Source: Sphingobacterium sp. (GTDB taxonomy: Bacteria > Bacteroidota > Bacteroidia > Sphingobacteriales > Sphingobacteriaceae). Taken from it: 16,448 nucleotides of DNA. Shown in pieces: positions 1-6,503 of the stretch. The stretch covers positions 1 to 16,448 of the forward strand of contig JASLCA010000009.1 in assembly GCA_030146225.1 (NCBI GenBank), given 5' to 3'. The notes under the pieces are model-generated. The model did not search any database, was not told where the DNA came from, and worked only from the letters and a program-made list of their open reading frames with translations. A program made the translations under genes and the position numbers. Numbering within the stretch: position 1 is the stretch's first letter; each line of letters starts with the position of its first letter.

Positions 1-48
1 CTTTCCTCCAGAAATAGGGTTAATAACAAATAGAATTCGCTTACGCAT
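1..48 (-). CDS. Diacylglycerol/lipid kinase family protein, N-terminal 16 codons only
   Basis: Reading leftward from the ATG at 48 gives MRKRILFVINPISGGK, which runs off the window. A beta strand followed by NPxSGGK is the nucleotide-binding start of the YegS/BmrU/DgkB lipid kinase family (diacylglycerol kinase catalytic domain), whose members phosphorylate diacylglycerol or related lipids at the inner membrane face. Only this motif is visible, so the substrate cannot be named. The gene is divergent from metK. No clear ribosome binding site precedes it, as is usual in Bacteroidota. The call rests on one short motif but that motif is quite distinctive. Confidence 0.7.
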   Translation of the reverse strand, partial: MRKRILFVINPISGGK

Positions 49-68
49 ATTTCAATAGCTCTTAGGGT

Positions 69-110
69 CATAAAGATAGGGTAATTCGTTTAATTGACGA
101 ACTCTTTATG
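69..110. repeat. Two-block inverted repeat in the divergent spacer
   Basis: CATAAAGA (69-76) is complementary to TCTTTATG (103-110), and inside it TTCGT (85-89) is complementary to ACGAA (97-101) around a 7-base loop. The two stem blocks are separated by 8 unpaired bases on the left side and one on the right. It lies upstream of the leftward lipid kinase gene and could be an operator or a 5'-leader structure. There is no U-run. The rest of 111-270 is AT-rich and shows nothing else I recognise. Confidence 0.4.
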
Positions 111-272
111 GTTTGAAATTGAATTAAAGCATGCTTAGTGACTGGCTACAAGCAGACATAAATACCTAGCATCTACAACCACTGATCAATTTTGTAACGC
201 GAAACTTCTTTTCAGCTTTTAAGTTTTTACAATACAATTGGGAAATACTTTTTATAAATGAGGAAAGAGTAG

Positions 273-280
273 TACTTTTG
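273..280 (+). promoter_or_regulatory. Bacteroidota -7 element TACTTTTG for the metK leader
   Basis: TACTTTTG matches the Bacteroidota primary sigma factor -7 consensus TAnnTTTG exactly. Transcription would start near 284-287, a few bases before the first riboswitch stem at 292. The expected -33 region (about 249-253) is only a T-run and not a clear TTTG. The position relative to the riboswitch is the main support. Confidence 0.6.
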
Positions 281-290
281 CAGATGAAAA

Positions 291-366
291 ATGTGGACTG
301 ATTTGCGCGTGGCATATTTACCTATGCCTAAGGAGATTGCAACCACGGTAAAAAAGTGCTAAAACC
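291..366 (+). ncRNA. Probable SAM-II riboswitch in the metK leader
   Basis: Seen directly: GTGG (293-296) pairs with CCAC (343-346). After the left strand comes CTGATTTG (298-305), before the right strand TTGCAA (337-342), and after it a purine-rich stretch ending in AAGTGCTAAAACC (354-366). From memory, SAM-II aptamers read GTGG-TGATTTG, loop, TTGCAGCCACG-TTAAA-CAAG and finally GCTAAA, so the conserved blocks appear in the same order. SAM-II binds S-adenosylmethionine in a pseudoknot and usually hides the ribosome binding site. An extra perfect 6-bp hairpin, GGCATA (311-316) with TATGCC (323-328), sits in the long loop. The downstream gene is metK, which makes SAM, so feedback control fits. 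I see no intrinsic terminator between aptamer and metK. The pseudoknot pairing was not resolved with certainty. Confidence 0.72.
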
Positions 367-439
367 AGAAAAAAATGTTTTTCCACTTCTACTTGGGGGG
401 CCTCTCTTACTGGCGTATTATCAAAAATAAAACGCAGAA

Positions 440-1693
440 ATGGCATATTTATTTACTTCAGAATCGGTGTCCGAAGGACATCCAGATAAAGTAGCAGACC
501 AAATCTCTGATGCTTTAATCGATAACTTCCTTGCTTGGGATGAGGACGCTCGGGTAGCTATAGAAACGTTAGTTACTACAGGTCAGGTCATTCTAGCGGG
601 TGAGGTCAAATCAAAAATATACTTAGACGTACAAAAGATTGCACGCTCAGTCATCGAAAAGATTGGCTATACTAAATCCGAGTATATGTTCGAGGCAAAC
701 TCATGTGGCGTATTATCAGCTATACATGAGCAGTCTGCGGACATTAATCAAGGTGTTGATAGGGTTACACGACAAGATCAAGGTGCAGGTGATCAAGGTA
801 TCATGTTTGGTTATGCCAATAATGAAACTGAAAACTATATGCCCCTAGCCTTAGACTTAGCCCATCGCTTACTCTTTGAGTTGGCGGCTCTACGTCGGGA
901 AAATAAGGAAATAACTTACCTTAGACCTGATGCTAAGTCGCAGGTAACCTTAGAGTATAGTGATGATCACAAGCCACAGCGCATCGATACGATCGTAATC
1001 TCTACGCAGCATGATGACTTTGACTTAGAGCCGACTATGTTGGCTAAGATTACGGAGGATATTAAGAATATCTTAATACCACGCGTAAAAGCACAGTTAA
1101 AACCGGAGCTTCAAGCCCTGTTCAATGCCGACATTAAGTTTCACGTGAACCCAACGGGTAAATTCGTAATTGGTGGACCGCATGGGGACACTGGATTGAC
1201 CGGTAGAAAAATTATCGTAGATACTTATGGGGGTAAAGGCGCCCATGGTGGGGGTGCATTTTCAGGCAAGGACCCATCTAAAGTAGATCGTTCAGCAGCA
1301 TATGCTACGCGTCATATTGCCAAGAATCTGGTTGCTGCTGGTGTTGCAGATGAATTACTGGTACAGATATCCTATGCAATCGGCGTAAAAGATCCTATGG
1401 GCATCTATGTGAATACCTATGGTACCAGCAAAGTAACCTTTAGTGACAGCGAGATTGCACAGAAGATTACTGATTTGTTTGATATGACTCCTTATGGTAT
1501 TGAAACACGTCTAGGCCTGCGCAGCCCAATTTATGCGGAAACTGCTGCATACGGACATATGGGAAGAACCCCAAAGACGGTTACAAAAACGTTCGAGAGT
1601 AGTACTGGAGAAGTGAAAACCCTAGAGGTCGATCTCTTTACTTGGGAAAAACTCGACTATGTCGATAAAATTAAAACAGCCTTCGGCTTATAA
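440..1693 (+). CDS. metK: S-adenosylmethionine synthetase (methionine adenosyltransferase)
   Basis: Makes S-adenosylmethionine from methionine and ATP, releasing phosphate and diphosphate; a cytosolic tetramer supplying methyl groups to the whole cell. The 417-residue product has the usual family length. The ATP/methionine motif GHPDK is at residues 13-17, the signature GAGDQGIMFGYA at 115-126 and the glycine-rich phosphate loop GGGAFSGKDPSKVDRS at 270-285; all catalytic regions are intact. The ATG at 440 is fixed by an in-frame TAA at 428-430. There is no Shine-Dalgarno sequence before it. The gene is monocistronic, preceded by a candidate SAM-II riboswitch and followed by a strong terminator. 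Confidence 0.98.
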   Translation: MAYLFTSESVSEGHPDKVADQISDALIDNFLAWDEDARVAIETLVTTGQVILAGEVKSKIYLDVQKIARSVIEKIGYTKSEYMFEANSCGVLSAIHEQSADINQGVDRVTRQDQGAGDQGIMFGYANNETENYMPLALDLAHRLLFELAALRRENKEITYLRPDAKSQVTLEYSDDHKPQRIDTIVISTQHDDFDLEPTMLAKITEDIKNILIPRVKAQLKPELQALFNADIKFHVNPTGKFVIGGPHGDTGLTGRKIIVDTYGGKGAHGGGAFSGKDPSKVDRSAAYATRHIAKNLVAAGVADELLVQISYAIGVKDPMGIYVNTYGTSKVTFSDSEIAQKITDLFDMTPYGIETRLGLRSPIYAETAAYGHMGRTPKTVTKTFESSTGEVKTLEVDLFTWEKLDYVDKIKTAFGL

Positions 1694-1698
1694 ATTAT

Positions 1699-1731
1699 AA
1701 AAGGCGAATCAAATAAGGTTCGCCTTTTTTT
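1699..1731 (+). terminator. Rho-independent terminator of metK
   Basis: AAAGGCGAA (1700-1708) pairs perfectly with TTCGCCTTT (1719-1727) around a 10-base loop and runs into a T tract ending at 1731. It begins a few bases after the metK stop codon. The A-run on the left side could let it work weakly on the other strand too. Confidence 0.93.
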
Positions 1732-1746
1732 GGCTTAATATTTTTT

Positions 1747-1828
1747 GAGTGACAAGTGACTTTGAGTGACGAGTGACTTGGCAGGCATAAAAAGGATTAT
1801 GTGCGCGATAAACTTGTTACTCGTTACT
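1747..1828. repeat. 17-bp tandem repeat with an inverted partial copy
   Basis: GAGTGACAAGTGACTTT (1747-1763) is followed directly by GAGTGACGAGTGACTTG (1764-1780), two copies that differ at two positions and are each built on a GAGTGAC/AAGTGAC heptamer. Downstream, GTTACTCGTTACT (1816-1828) is complementary to AGTGACGAGTGAC (1765-1777) over 13 pairs, two of them G-U, leaving a 38-base loop. The spacer 1732-1906 holds no gene. This could be a dispersed small palindromic repeat (REP or MITE-like); no coding function is seen. Confidence 0.6.
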
Positions 1829-1906
1829 GACCACTCCCTTACAGCACAGGATGCTACTTTCAAAAAAAAAATGTAATTTTCCATCGCTGAACCAAGATTT
1901 AACCTT

Positions 1907-3073
1907 ATGTCTTCAAAAAACAATTTCAACTATAATCGTGCATACCCTTCTGTTGCAGATCTACGCAAAAAAGCAAAGGTTCGCATACCCAAATTTGCCT
2001 TTGACTACCTAGAGGGAGGCGCCAATGAAGAGCTAAACCTGCAGCGCAACGAGAATGACTTTGACAATATCTACCTCAAACCGCGCTACCTGGCAGCTTC
2101 TGGGCCAATTGATTTATCCTGCGAGCTCTTTGGGAAGCGCTATGACGCTCCCTTTGGCATTTCCCCTATAGGTCTACAAGGCCTTATGTGGCCCAATGCA
2201 CCAGAAATCTTGGCTAAAGCCGCAGCTCAGGAAAACATACCTTATATATTAAGTACAGTTTCTACCTCAAGCATTGAACGTATTGCGGAAGTCTCAGATG
2301 GTGCGGCTTGGTTTCAACTCTATCACCCTACGGAGGATCGCCTACGCGATGACATCCTAAACCGTCTAAAAGCCGTGGAATGCCCTGTTTTGGTTGTACT
2401 GGTAGATGTGCCTGCCTTTGGCTTACGCTATAGGGAGATAAAGAGTGGTCTATCCATGCCGCCCAAGATGAATATCAGTAATATTATGCAAGCGATGGCC
2501 TGCCCTACCTGGGGTATCAAAACCCTACAAGCCGGCATTCCATCCTTCGCTACCCTAAAGCCCTATATGGAAAAGGGATTAGACTTAAGCCAGTTGGGCC
2601 AGTTTATGAATAAGACCTTCACGGGTAAGGTAACATTCGAGAAAGTAAAAGCTATCCGCGAGCAATGGCAGGGTCCATTAGTCCTAAAAGGGATTGCGAC
2701 TGAAGAAGATATGGAAGCTGCTATTCAGCTGGGAGTTGATGGCGTGATTATTTCAAATCATGGCGGCAGACAGTTAGACGCTGCAGAATCCTCAATTAAT
2801 TCCCTAATCCGACTAGCTGGAAATCCATTATACAAGGACAAGCTTAAGATTATGTTAGACGGGGGGATGCGCTCCGGCGTGGACTTAGCTCGTGCACATG
2901 CTGTAGGCTCCAGCTTTAACTTTATGGGAAGGCCCTTTATGTATGGCTTGGGCGCACTAGGTGAGGAAGGTGGAAGGCATAGCATTAATATGTTTAAGGC
3001 CCATCTCTACCAGATTATGCAGCAATTGTCCATTGACAAAATAGATAGATTTTCAGAAAGACTTCTTCAATAG
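1907..3073 (+). CDS. FMN-dependent alpha-hydroxy-acid oxidase/dehydrogenase (LldD/glycolate oxidase family)
   Basis: Oxidises a 2-hydroxy acid (L-lactate, glycolate or similar) to the 2-keto acid using FMN. The 388-residue TIM-barrel protein carries every catalytic position of the family, by comparison with plant glycolate oxidase: Tyr34 in FDYLEGGA, Tyr139 in QLYHP, Asp167 and Arg174 in VDVPAFGLR, Lys261 in VLKG, and the signature SNHGGRQ at 283-289 with catalytic His285 and Arg288. The phosphate site DGGMRSG is at 318-324. The electron acceptor (oxygen or quinone) and the exact substrate cannot be told from sequence. It has no signal peptide. A weak promoter-like TAATTTTC lies at 1874-1881. 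queD follows after 24 bases but appears to have its own promoter. Confidence 0.92.
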   Translation: MSSKNNFNYNRAYPSVADLRKKAKVRIPKFAFDYLEGGANEELNLQRNENDFDNIYLKPRYLAASGPIDLSCELFGKRYDAPFGISPIGLQGLMWPNAPEILAKAAAQENIPYILSTVSTSSIERIAEVSDGAAWFQLYHPTEDRLRDDILNRLKAVECPVLVVLVDVPAFGLRYREIKSGLSMPPKMNISNIMQAMACPTWGIKTLQAGIPSFATLKPYMEKGLDLSQLGQFMNKTFTGKVTFEKVKAIREQWQGPLVLKGIATEEDMEAAIQLGVDGVIISNHGGRQLDAAESSINSLIRLAGNPLYKDKLKIMLDGGMRSGVDLARAHAVGSSFNFMGRPFMYGLGALGEEGGRHSINMFKAHLYQIMQQLSIDKIDRFSERLLQ

Positions 3074-3085
3074 CCTTTGTATTCC

Positions 3086-3093
3086 TACCTTTG
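3086..3093 (+). promoter_or_regulatory. -7 element TACCTTTG four bases before the queD start
   Basis: TACCTTTG is an exact TAnnTTTG match and ends at 3093, with the ATG at 3098. If the element is centred at -7, transcription starts at or next to the A of the ATG, so the message would be leaderless. No clear -33 TTTG is visible about 20 bases upstream, which lowers confidence. Confidence 0.45.
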
Positions 3094-3097
3094 TCAA

Positions 3098-3517
3098 ATG
3101 ATAATTGCAGAGCGATACCATGACATATCCTGTGGACACCGTGTGGTGGGCCACGAGGGCAAATGTCGATTTTTACACGGACACAACTACCGCATACATT
3201 TTAGCATTGCAGCCGAAGAACTTGACCAGCTAGGAAGAGTAATTGATTTTTCGGTGATTAAGTCACAGCTATGTGAATGGTTAGAAGAAAATTTCGATCA
3301 TAAATTCTTGATTTGGGAGCAGGATGAGCTATTGGAGCAGCTGCGTGCGGTTACAGCAGAGAGCTTAGTTGTCGTACCCTTTAACCCTACGGCAGAGAAT
3401 ATTGCACGCTATTTAGTCGAAGAGATTGGCCCAAAGCAATTGGCAGGTTATGCTGTACAATTAATAGCCTGTAAGGTAGAAGAAACTGCGAAATGTTCCG
3501 CAAGTTATAGGTTGTAG
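3098..3517 (+). CDS. queD: 6-carboxytetrahydropterin synthase (QueD; PTPS family)
   Basis: Converts 7,8-dihydroneopterin triphosphate to 6-carboxy-5,6,7,8-tetrahydropterin, the second step toward the queuosine/7-deazaguanine precursor preQ0. The 139-residue protein shows the zinc ligands His14 (CGHR) and His27/His29 (HGHNY), the catalytic Cys23 in GKCRFLHGH, the VIDF strand, FDHKFL with the catalytic His, and a C-terminal VEETAKCSASY with the pterin-binding Glu. I chose the ATG at 3098; a TTG at 3077 would add seven residues, but homologues start at the first strand (MIIAERYHDIS) and a -7 element overlaps that extension. A PTPS paralogue with another pterin role cannot be excluded. No other queuosine gene is in view. 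Confidence 0.88.
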   Translation: MIIAERYHDISCGHRVVGHEGKCRFLHGHNYRIHFSIAAEELDQLGRVIDFSVIKSQLCEWLEENFDHKFLIWEQDELLEQLRAVTAESLVVVPFNPTAENIARYLVEEIGPKQLAGYAVQLIACKVEETAKCSASYRL

Positions 3518-3532
3518 GGTTTCCTTACAACC
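3510..3532. terminator. Hairpin shared by the convergent ends of queD and the sugar dehydrogenase gene
   Basis: GGTTGTAGGG (3510-3519) pairs with CCTTACAACC (3523-3532) around a TTT loop: ten pairs, one of them G-U. It contains the queD stop TAG (3515-3517) and, on the other strand, the dehydrogenase stop TAA (3527-3525). The two genes are only 7 bases apart. There is no U-run on either side, so it may block readthrough or stabilise 3' ends rather than act as a classical terminator. Confidence 0.55.
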
Positions 3533-4832
3533 TTGCATCCACCATCTTCCGATCTAGCACCGCCTTACAATCAAAGAGTACAGACAAGGGCTTTCGGAGG
3601 CTCGCTATCTCCATGCTTAAAAACTCCTCATGAGCCACAGCAAGGATGATGGCATCATAGGTTTGAGGGCTAGCTCCAAGCGCAGAGTCAGCGCCCATCT
3701 GCACCACATCGACCGCAAAATCTTTGCGTACCCGCTCAGCATCCACCCATGGATCAAAGATAAAAGGCTCCGCGCCAAACTGCTCGAGCTCATGATAGAT
3801 ATCCATCACCTTGGTATTACGGATATCTGGGCAGTTCTCCTTAAAAGTCATTCCCAAGATCAAAACCTTTGCGCCCTTAACCAAGATTTCCTTGTTCAGC
3901 ATTAGCTTGACCACCTTGGCGGCTACAAACTCCGCCATACGGTCATTCACCCGTCTTCCCGAAAGGATTACCTCCGGATGATAGCCCAGCTGTGAAGCCT
4001 TGTGCGCGAGGTAATAAGGATCCACAGAGATGCAATGCCCGCCCACCAATCCTGGCTTGTATTTCAGAAAATTATATTTAGTACCGGCTGCCTCTAGGAC
4101 CTCATGTGTATCAATTCCTACCCGATCAAAGATTAAGGCCAGTTCATTTACAAATGAGATATTGACATCTCGCTGTGCATTCTCAATCGCCTTAGCTGCT
4201 TCTGCCACCTTAATGGAGGAAGCTTTAAAAGTTCCAGCGGTAATAATCTGTGCATAAAGTCTATCAATCTGCTCGGCTACCGCAGGGGTACTACCCGAAG
4301 TTACCTTCACCACATTTTGCAAGGTATTGTTTTTGTCACCAGGGTTAATCCGCTCTGGCGAATAGCCGACAAAGAAATCGCGGTTGTAAACAAGCTTGGA
4401 TATTCTTTCTAAGACAGGGACACAATCTTCCTCGGTACAACCAGGGTATACAGTTGACTCATAGATAACGATATCTCCCTTTTTCAGTACGGTACCAATT
4501 TCGGTTGAGGCTTCAATTAAGAAGCTGAGATCAGGGGCATTAAATTCATCAATTGGAGTGGGCACCGTCACAATAAAAATTGTGGCATCCGCAATGTCAG
4601 CGAGGCTGGCAGTCGCGCGATAGCCAGAGCCCAGGGCCAAATCCTTAGCCAACATCTGCTTTATCAATTGTTCTTCCGCCTCTAAGGTTCGATCGCAGCC
4701 CATATTAAGCTCCTGCACGCGCAGCGCATCAATATCGAAACCAATGACAGGGAAATATTCAGAAAAGGCCAGGGCTAGTGGTAAACCCACATATCCTTGG
4801 CCAATAACTGCAATTTTTTTTGCTATACCCAC
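3525..4832 (-). CDS. UDP-N-acetyl-hexosamine 6-dehydrogenase (WbpA/TviB-type nucleotide sugar dehydrogenase)
   Basis: NAD-dependent four-electron oxidation of a UDP-sugar, probably UDP-GlcNAc or UDP-GalNAc, to its uronic acid for polysaccharide synthesis in the cytosol. The 435 residues show the NAD fold GQGYVGLP (11-18), TVPTP near 89-93, GYSPERINPGD (156-166), EAAKAIENAQRD (211-222) with the conserved Lys214 and Asn218, and LVGGHCISVDPYYL (262-275) with catalytic Cys267. The ERINPGD and GGHCISVDPYYL forms fit the WbpA/TviB group better than UDP-glucose dehydrogenase, but the epimer and hence the sugar are not settled. The start is GTG (4832); an in-frame stop lies just upstream and no early ATG exists. 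It is the last gene of an operon, 12 bases after manC. Confidence 0.9.
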   Translation of the reverse strand: MGIAKKIAVIGQGYVGLPLALAFSEYFPVIGFDIDALRVQELNMGCDRTLEAEEQLIKQMLAKDLALGSGYRATASLADIADATIFIVTVPTPIDEFNAPDLSFLIEASTEIGTVLKKGDIVIYESTVYPGCTEEDCVPVLERISKLVYNRDFFVGYSPERINPGDKNNTLQNVVKVTSGSTPAVAEQIDRLYAQIITAGTFKASSIKVAEAAKAIENAQRDVNISFVNELALIFDRVGIDTHEVLEAAGTKYNFLKYKPGLVGGHCISVDPYYLAHKASQLGYHPEVILSGRRVNDRMAEFVAAKVVKLMLNKEILVKGAKVLILGMTFKENCPDIRNTKVMDIYHELEQFGAEPFIFDPWVDAERVRKDFAVDVVQMGADSALGASPQTYDAIILAVAHEEFLSMEIASLRKPLSVLFDCKAVLDRKMVDARL

Positions 4833-4844
4833 TGTTTATATTTA

Positions 4845-5834
4845 TCAGATTAAGGGAGAGCCCTCTTTCTCTAGGGATTCGTATACATGCTTCACATCTT
4901 GTGCATGTGCTTTGTCTAGCACTAAGACCGCATCCTCGGTATTAACCAAGATACAATCTTTCAGCCCCAAGAACACAGTATGCTTATCACTGCCTACTAC
5001 AATATTTCCGGCTTCATCCTTGGGATGTCCTTTCTTAATCAGGTAGTCATACAGGGAGTCAAAAGATCCCATATCGGACCATTGGAAGAAGGAAGGCACC
5101 ACCTTGATGCTGTCACTACGCTCCATAATGGCATAGTCTACACTCTTAGATGGAATACGCATCGATAGTTCCGCATCCAGTACGCCATCAGAAGACTCAT
5201 CATAAGCAGCCTTAGCCGCGGTATACAATTTCGGGTCAAAGCGTTCAAGCTCTTTTAGGAAGGTACTTGCCGTAAAGCAAAAGATACCGGAGTTCCAGAA
5301 GAAGTTGCCCTGCTTAATAAAGCCCTTTGCGGTTTCATAGTTAGGCTTCTCCCGAAATGAAAGTACATCCGTACCCTCTGCCTCTATATAGCCATAGCCT
5401 GTTTCAGGCCGTGTTGGATTAATTCCGAAGGTTACCAGATGCCCCTCTTTTGCAAATTCTATACCCCGCTTAAGGGCTTGCAAATACTGCTCTTCACCTT
5501 CAATAAGGTGATCCGAAGGGGTTACCACCAAGACGTCATCTCCTGCTACAGAGAATGCCGCAAAGGCAATGGCTGCAGCTGTATTTCGCGGCGCAGCTTC
5601 CGCAATAATTGCATGTGATACTTTGCTTAAATCTTGTTTAGCTAAGTCGATATTTTGCATGGAGCCAACTAATACAACGTGGCTACAAACCTTTTGATTT
5701 CTTTCTATGGTCAATCCGAACAAGGATTTGTTCTGAAAGAAAGGAAGATACTGTTTCGGCTTTGCCTTACGTGACAAAGGCCATAACCTGGACCCTACCC
5801 CGCCGGAAAGGATAACGTTTATTATTTTACTCAT
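4845..5834 (-). CDS. manC: Mannose-1-phosphate guanylyltransferase
   Basis: Makes GDP-mannose from mannose-1-phosphate and GTP, feeding mannose, fucose and related residues into surface glycans. The 329-residue protein is a single nucleotidyltransferase domain: ILSGGVGSRLWPLSR at 8-22 with PKQ (26-28), PSDH (106-109) for metal and sugar binding, RPETGYGYI (142-150), FREKP (160-164), NFFWNSGIF (177-185), SVDYAIME (231-238) and WSDMGSFDSL (252-261). It lacks the C-terminal cupin phosphomannose isomerase domain of the long AlgA/ManC form, so isomerisation must be done elsewhere. Its ATG overlaps the stop of the exonuclease gene by ATGA, suggesting translational coupling. Closely related specificities such as CMP or UDP transfer are unlikely given these motifs. 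Confidence 0.94.
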   Translation of the reverse strand: MSKIINVILSGGVGSRLWPLSRKAKPKQYLPFFQNKSLFGLTIERNQKVCSHVVLVGSMQNIDLAKQDLSKVSHAIIAEAAPRNTAAAIAFAAFSVAGDDVLVVTPSDHLIEGEEQYLQALKRGIEFAKEGHLVTFGINPTRPETGYGYIEAEGTDVLSFREKPNYETAKGFIKQGNFFWNSGIFCFTASTFLKELERFDPKLYTAAKAAYDESSDGVLDAELSMRIPSKSVDYAIMERSDSIKVVPSFFQWSDMGSFDSLYDYLIKKGHPKDEAGNIVVGSDKHTVFLGLKDCILVNTEDAVLVLDKAHAQDVKHVYESLEKEGSPLI

Positions 5835-6391
5835 ATTGCGTCTTTCGCTTTTTCAGTTTCTGGGAAATGTTTATCAATAAGCTCCTTTGTAATCTGATCC
5901 TGCATCAAATACAGCTGCGAGCAAGCTCGCGCATCGGATAAAGGATCGTGATGATGGAGCTCAACATCCATAATGGAACAACAGATGCTTAACTTTGTTT
6001 TCTTAAAGCCGCGTGCACTATAGATCTTGCTGGTGCATATCCAAGTTTTAGCTAGCCCTAGGCTTTTGTAGTCCAAGCCATGTGCAGCCATAGTCTTCAT
6101 CAGTACTTCCCGATCAAACTTTTCATTATGGGCTACCATAACCTGTCCTTTGAGGTAGGCCTCAATCTTTGGATACACTTCCAAAAATGTAAGTGCTTCT
6201 TTCGTGTCTTTTGCTTTAATACCGTGTACCCGTGTAGTTTGCCACATGTACTTGTTCTGAGGCGGCTGTATTAAACTATGGAATTCATCCACTATTTCCC
6301 CATCCACAACCTTCACTATGCCCACCGCACAAACACTGGTATAATCTGCAGTCGCTAATTCAAAATCTATCGCTGTAAAAGTCCTACTCAT
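5831..6391 (-). CDS. DnaQ-like 3'-5' exonuclease (DEDDh)
   Basis: Predicted single-domain exonuclease removing nucleotides from 3' ends, like the polymerase III epsilon proofreading subunit or a repair or RNA nuclease of that fold. Taking ATG at 6391 gives 186 residues beginning MSRTFTAIDFELA. Metal ligands are visible: Asp9 and Glu11 in AIDFE, VAHNEKFDREVL with the second Asp (Asp93), and HHHDPLSDARA with the His-Asp pair. A TTG at 6400 would add only three residues and overlaps a -7 promoter element. It has no Asp-rich or BRCT extension and is probably not the main proofreading subunit. It is first in an operon with two sugar-nucleotide genes, an unexpected partnership that says little about its substrate. 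Confidence 0.88.
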   Translation of the reverse strand: MSRTFTAIDFELATADYTSVCAVGIVKVVDGEIVDEFHSLIQPPQNKYMWQTTRVHGIKAKDTKEALTFLEVYPKIEAYLKGQVMVAHNEKFDREVLMKTMAAHGLDYKSLGLAKTWICTSKIYSARGFKKTKLSICCSIMDVELHHHDPLSDARACSQLYLMQDQITKELIDKHFPETEKAKDAI

Positions 6392-6397
6392 CAAAGT

Positions 6398-6405
6398 CAA
6401 AGATA
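6398..6405 (-). promoter_or_regulatory. -7 element TATCTTTG next to the exonuclease start
   Basis: On the minus strand TATCTTTG (exact TAnnTTTG) lies six bases before the ATG at 6391, so a start of transcription near 6394 would leave at most a few untranslated bases. No -33 TTTG is seen at the expected distance. It is one of two candidate promoters for this operon. Confidence 0.4.
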
Positions 6406-6474
6406 ACCATTTTTTCGCTGTCTGTATTTATTTTAATCGCTGCAGCTTGCCTTAATCTAAAGCAAAAGCAGTAC

Positions 6475-6503
6475 CAAATATAGGCTAGTATACTAGCTAT
6501 ATT
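6475..6503 (-). promoter_or_regulatory. -7 element TATATTTG with an adjoining palindrome upstream of the exonuclease-manC operon
   Basis: On the minus strand TATATTTG (6482-6475) is an exact -7 match. Immediately upstream lies the perfect 14-bp palindrome GCTAGTATACTAGC (6484-6497), which extends outward by six more pairs (6477-6482 with 6498-6503) if one G is bulged. Its right end reaches the pgi stop codon. It could be an operator between -8 and -21, or a 3'-end hairpin of pgi; it lacks a U-run, so the operator reading is at least as likely. Confidence 0.5.

Noticed and set aside
370..387. A-rich/T-rich hairpin (GAAAAA/TTTTTC) after the metK aptamer as an attenuator
   Set aside because: Six weak pairs with almost no G-C and no following U-tract; unlikely to terminate transcription.
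3077..3097. TTG start extending QueD by seven residues
   Set aside because: The extension overlaps a -7 promoter element and homologues begin at the ATG at 3098.
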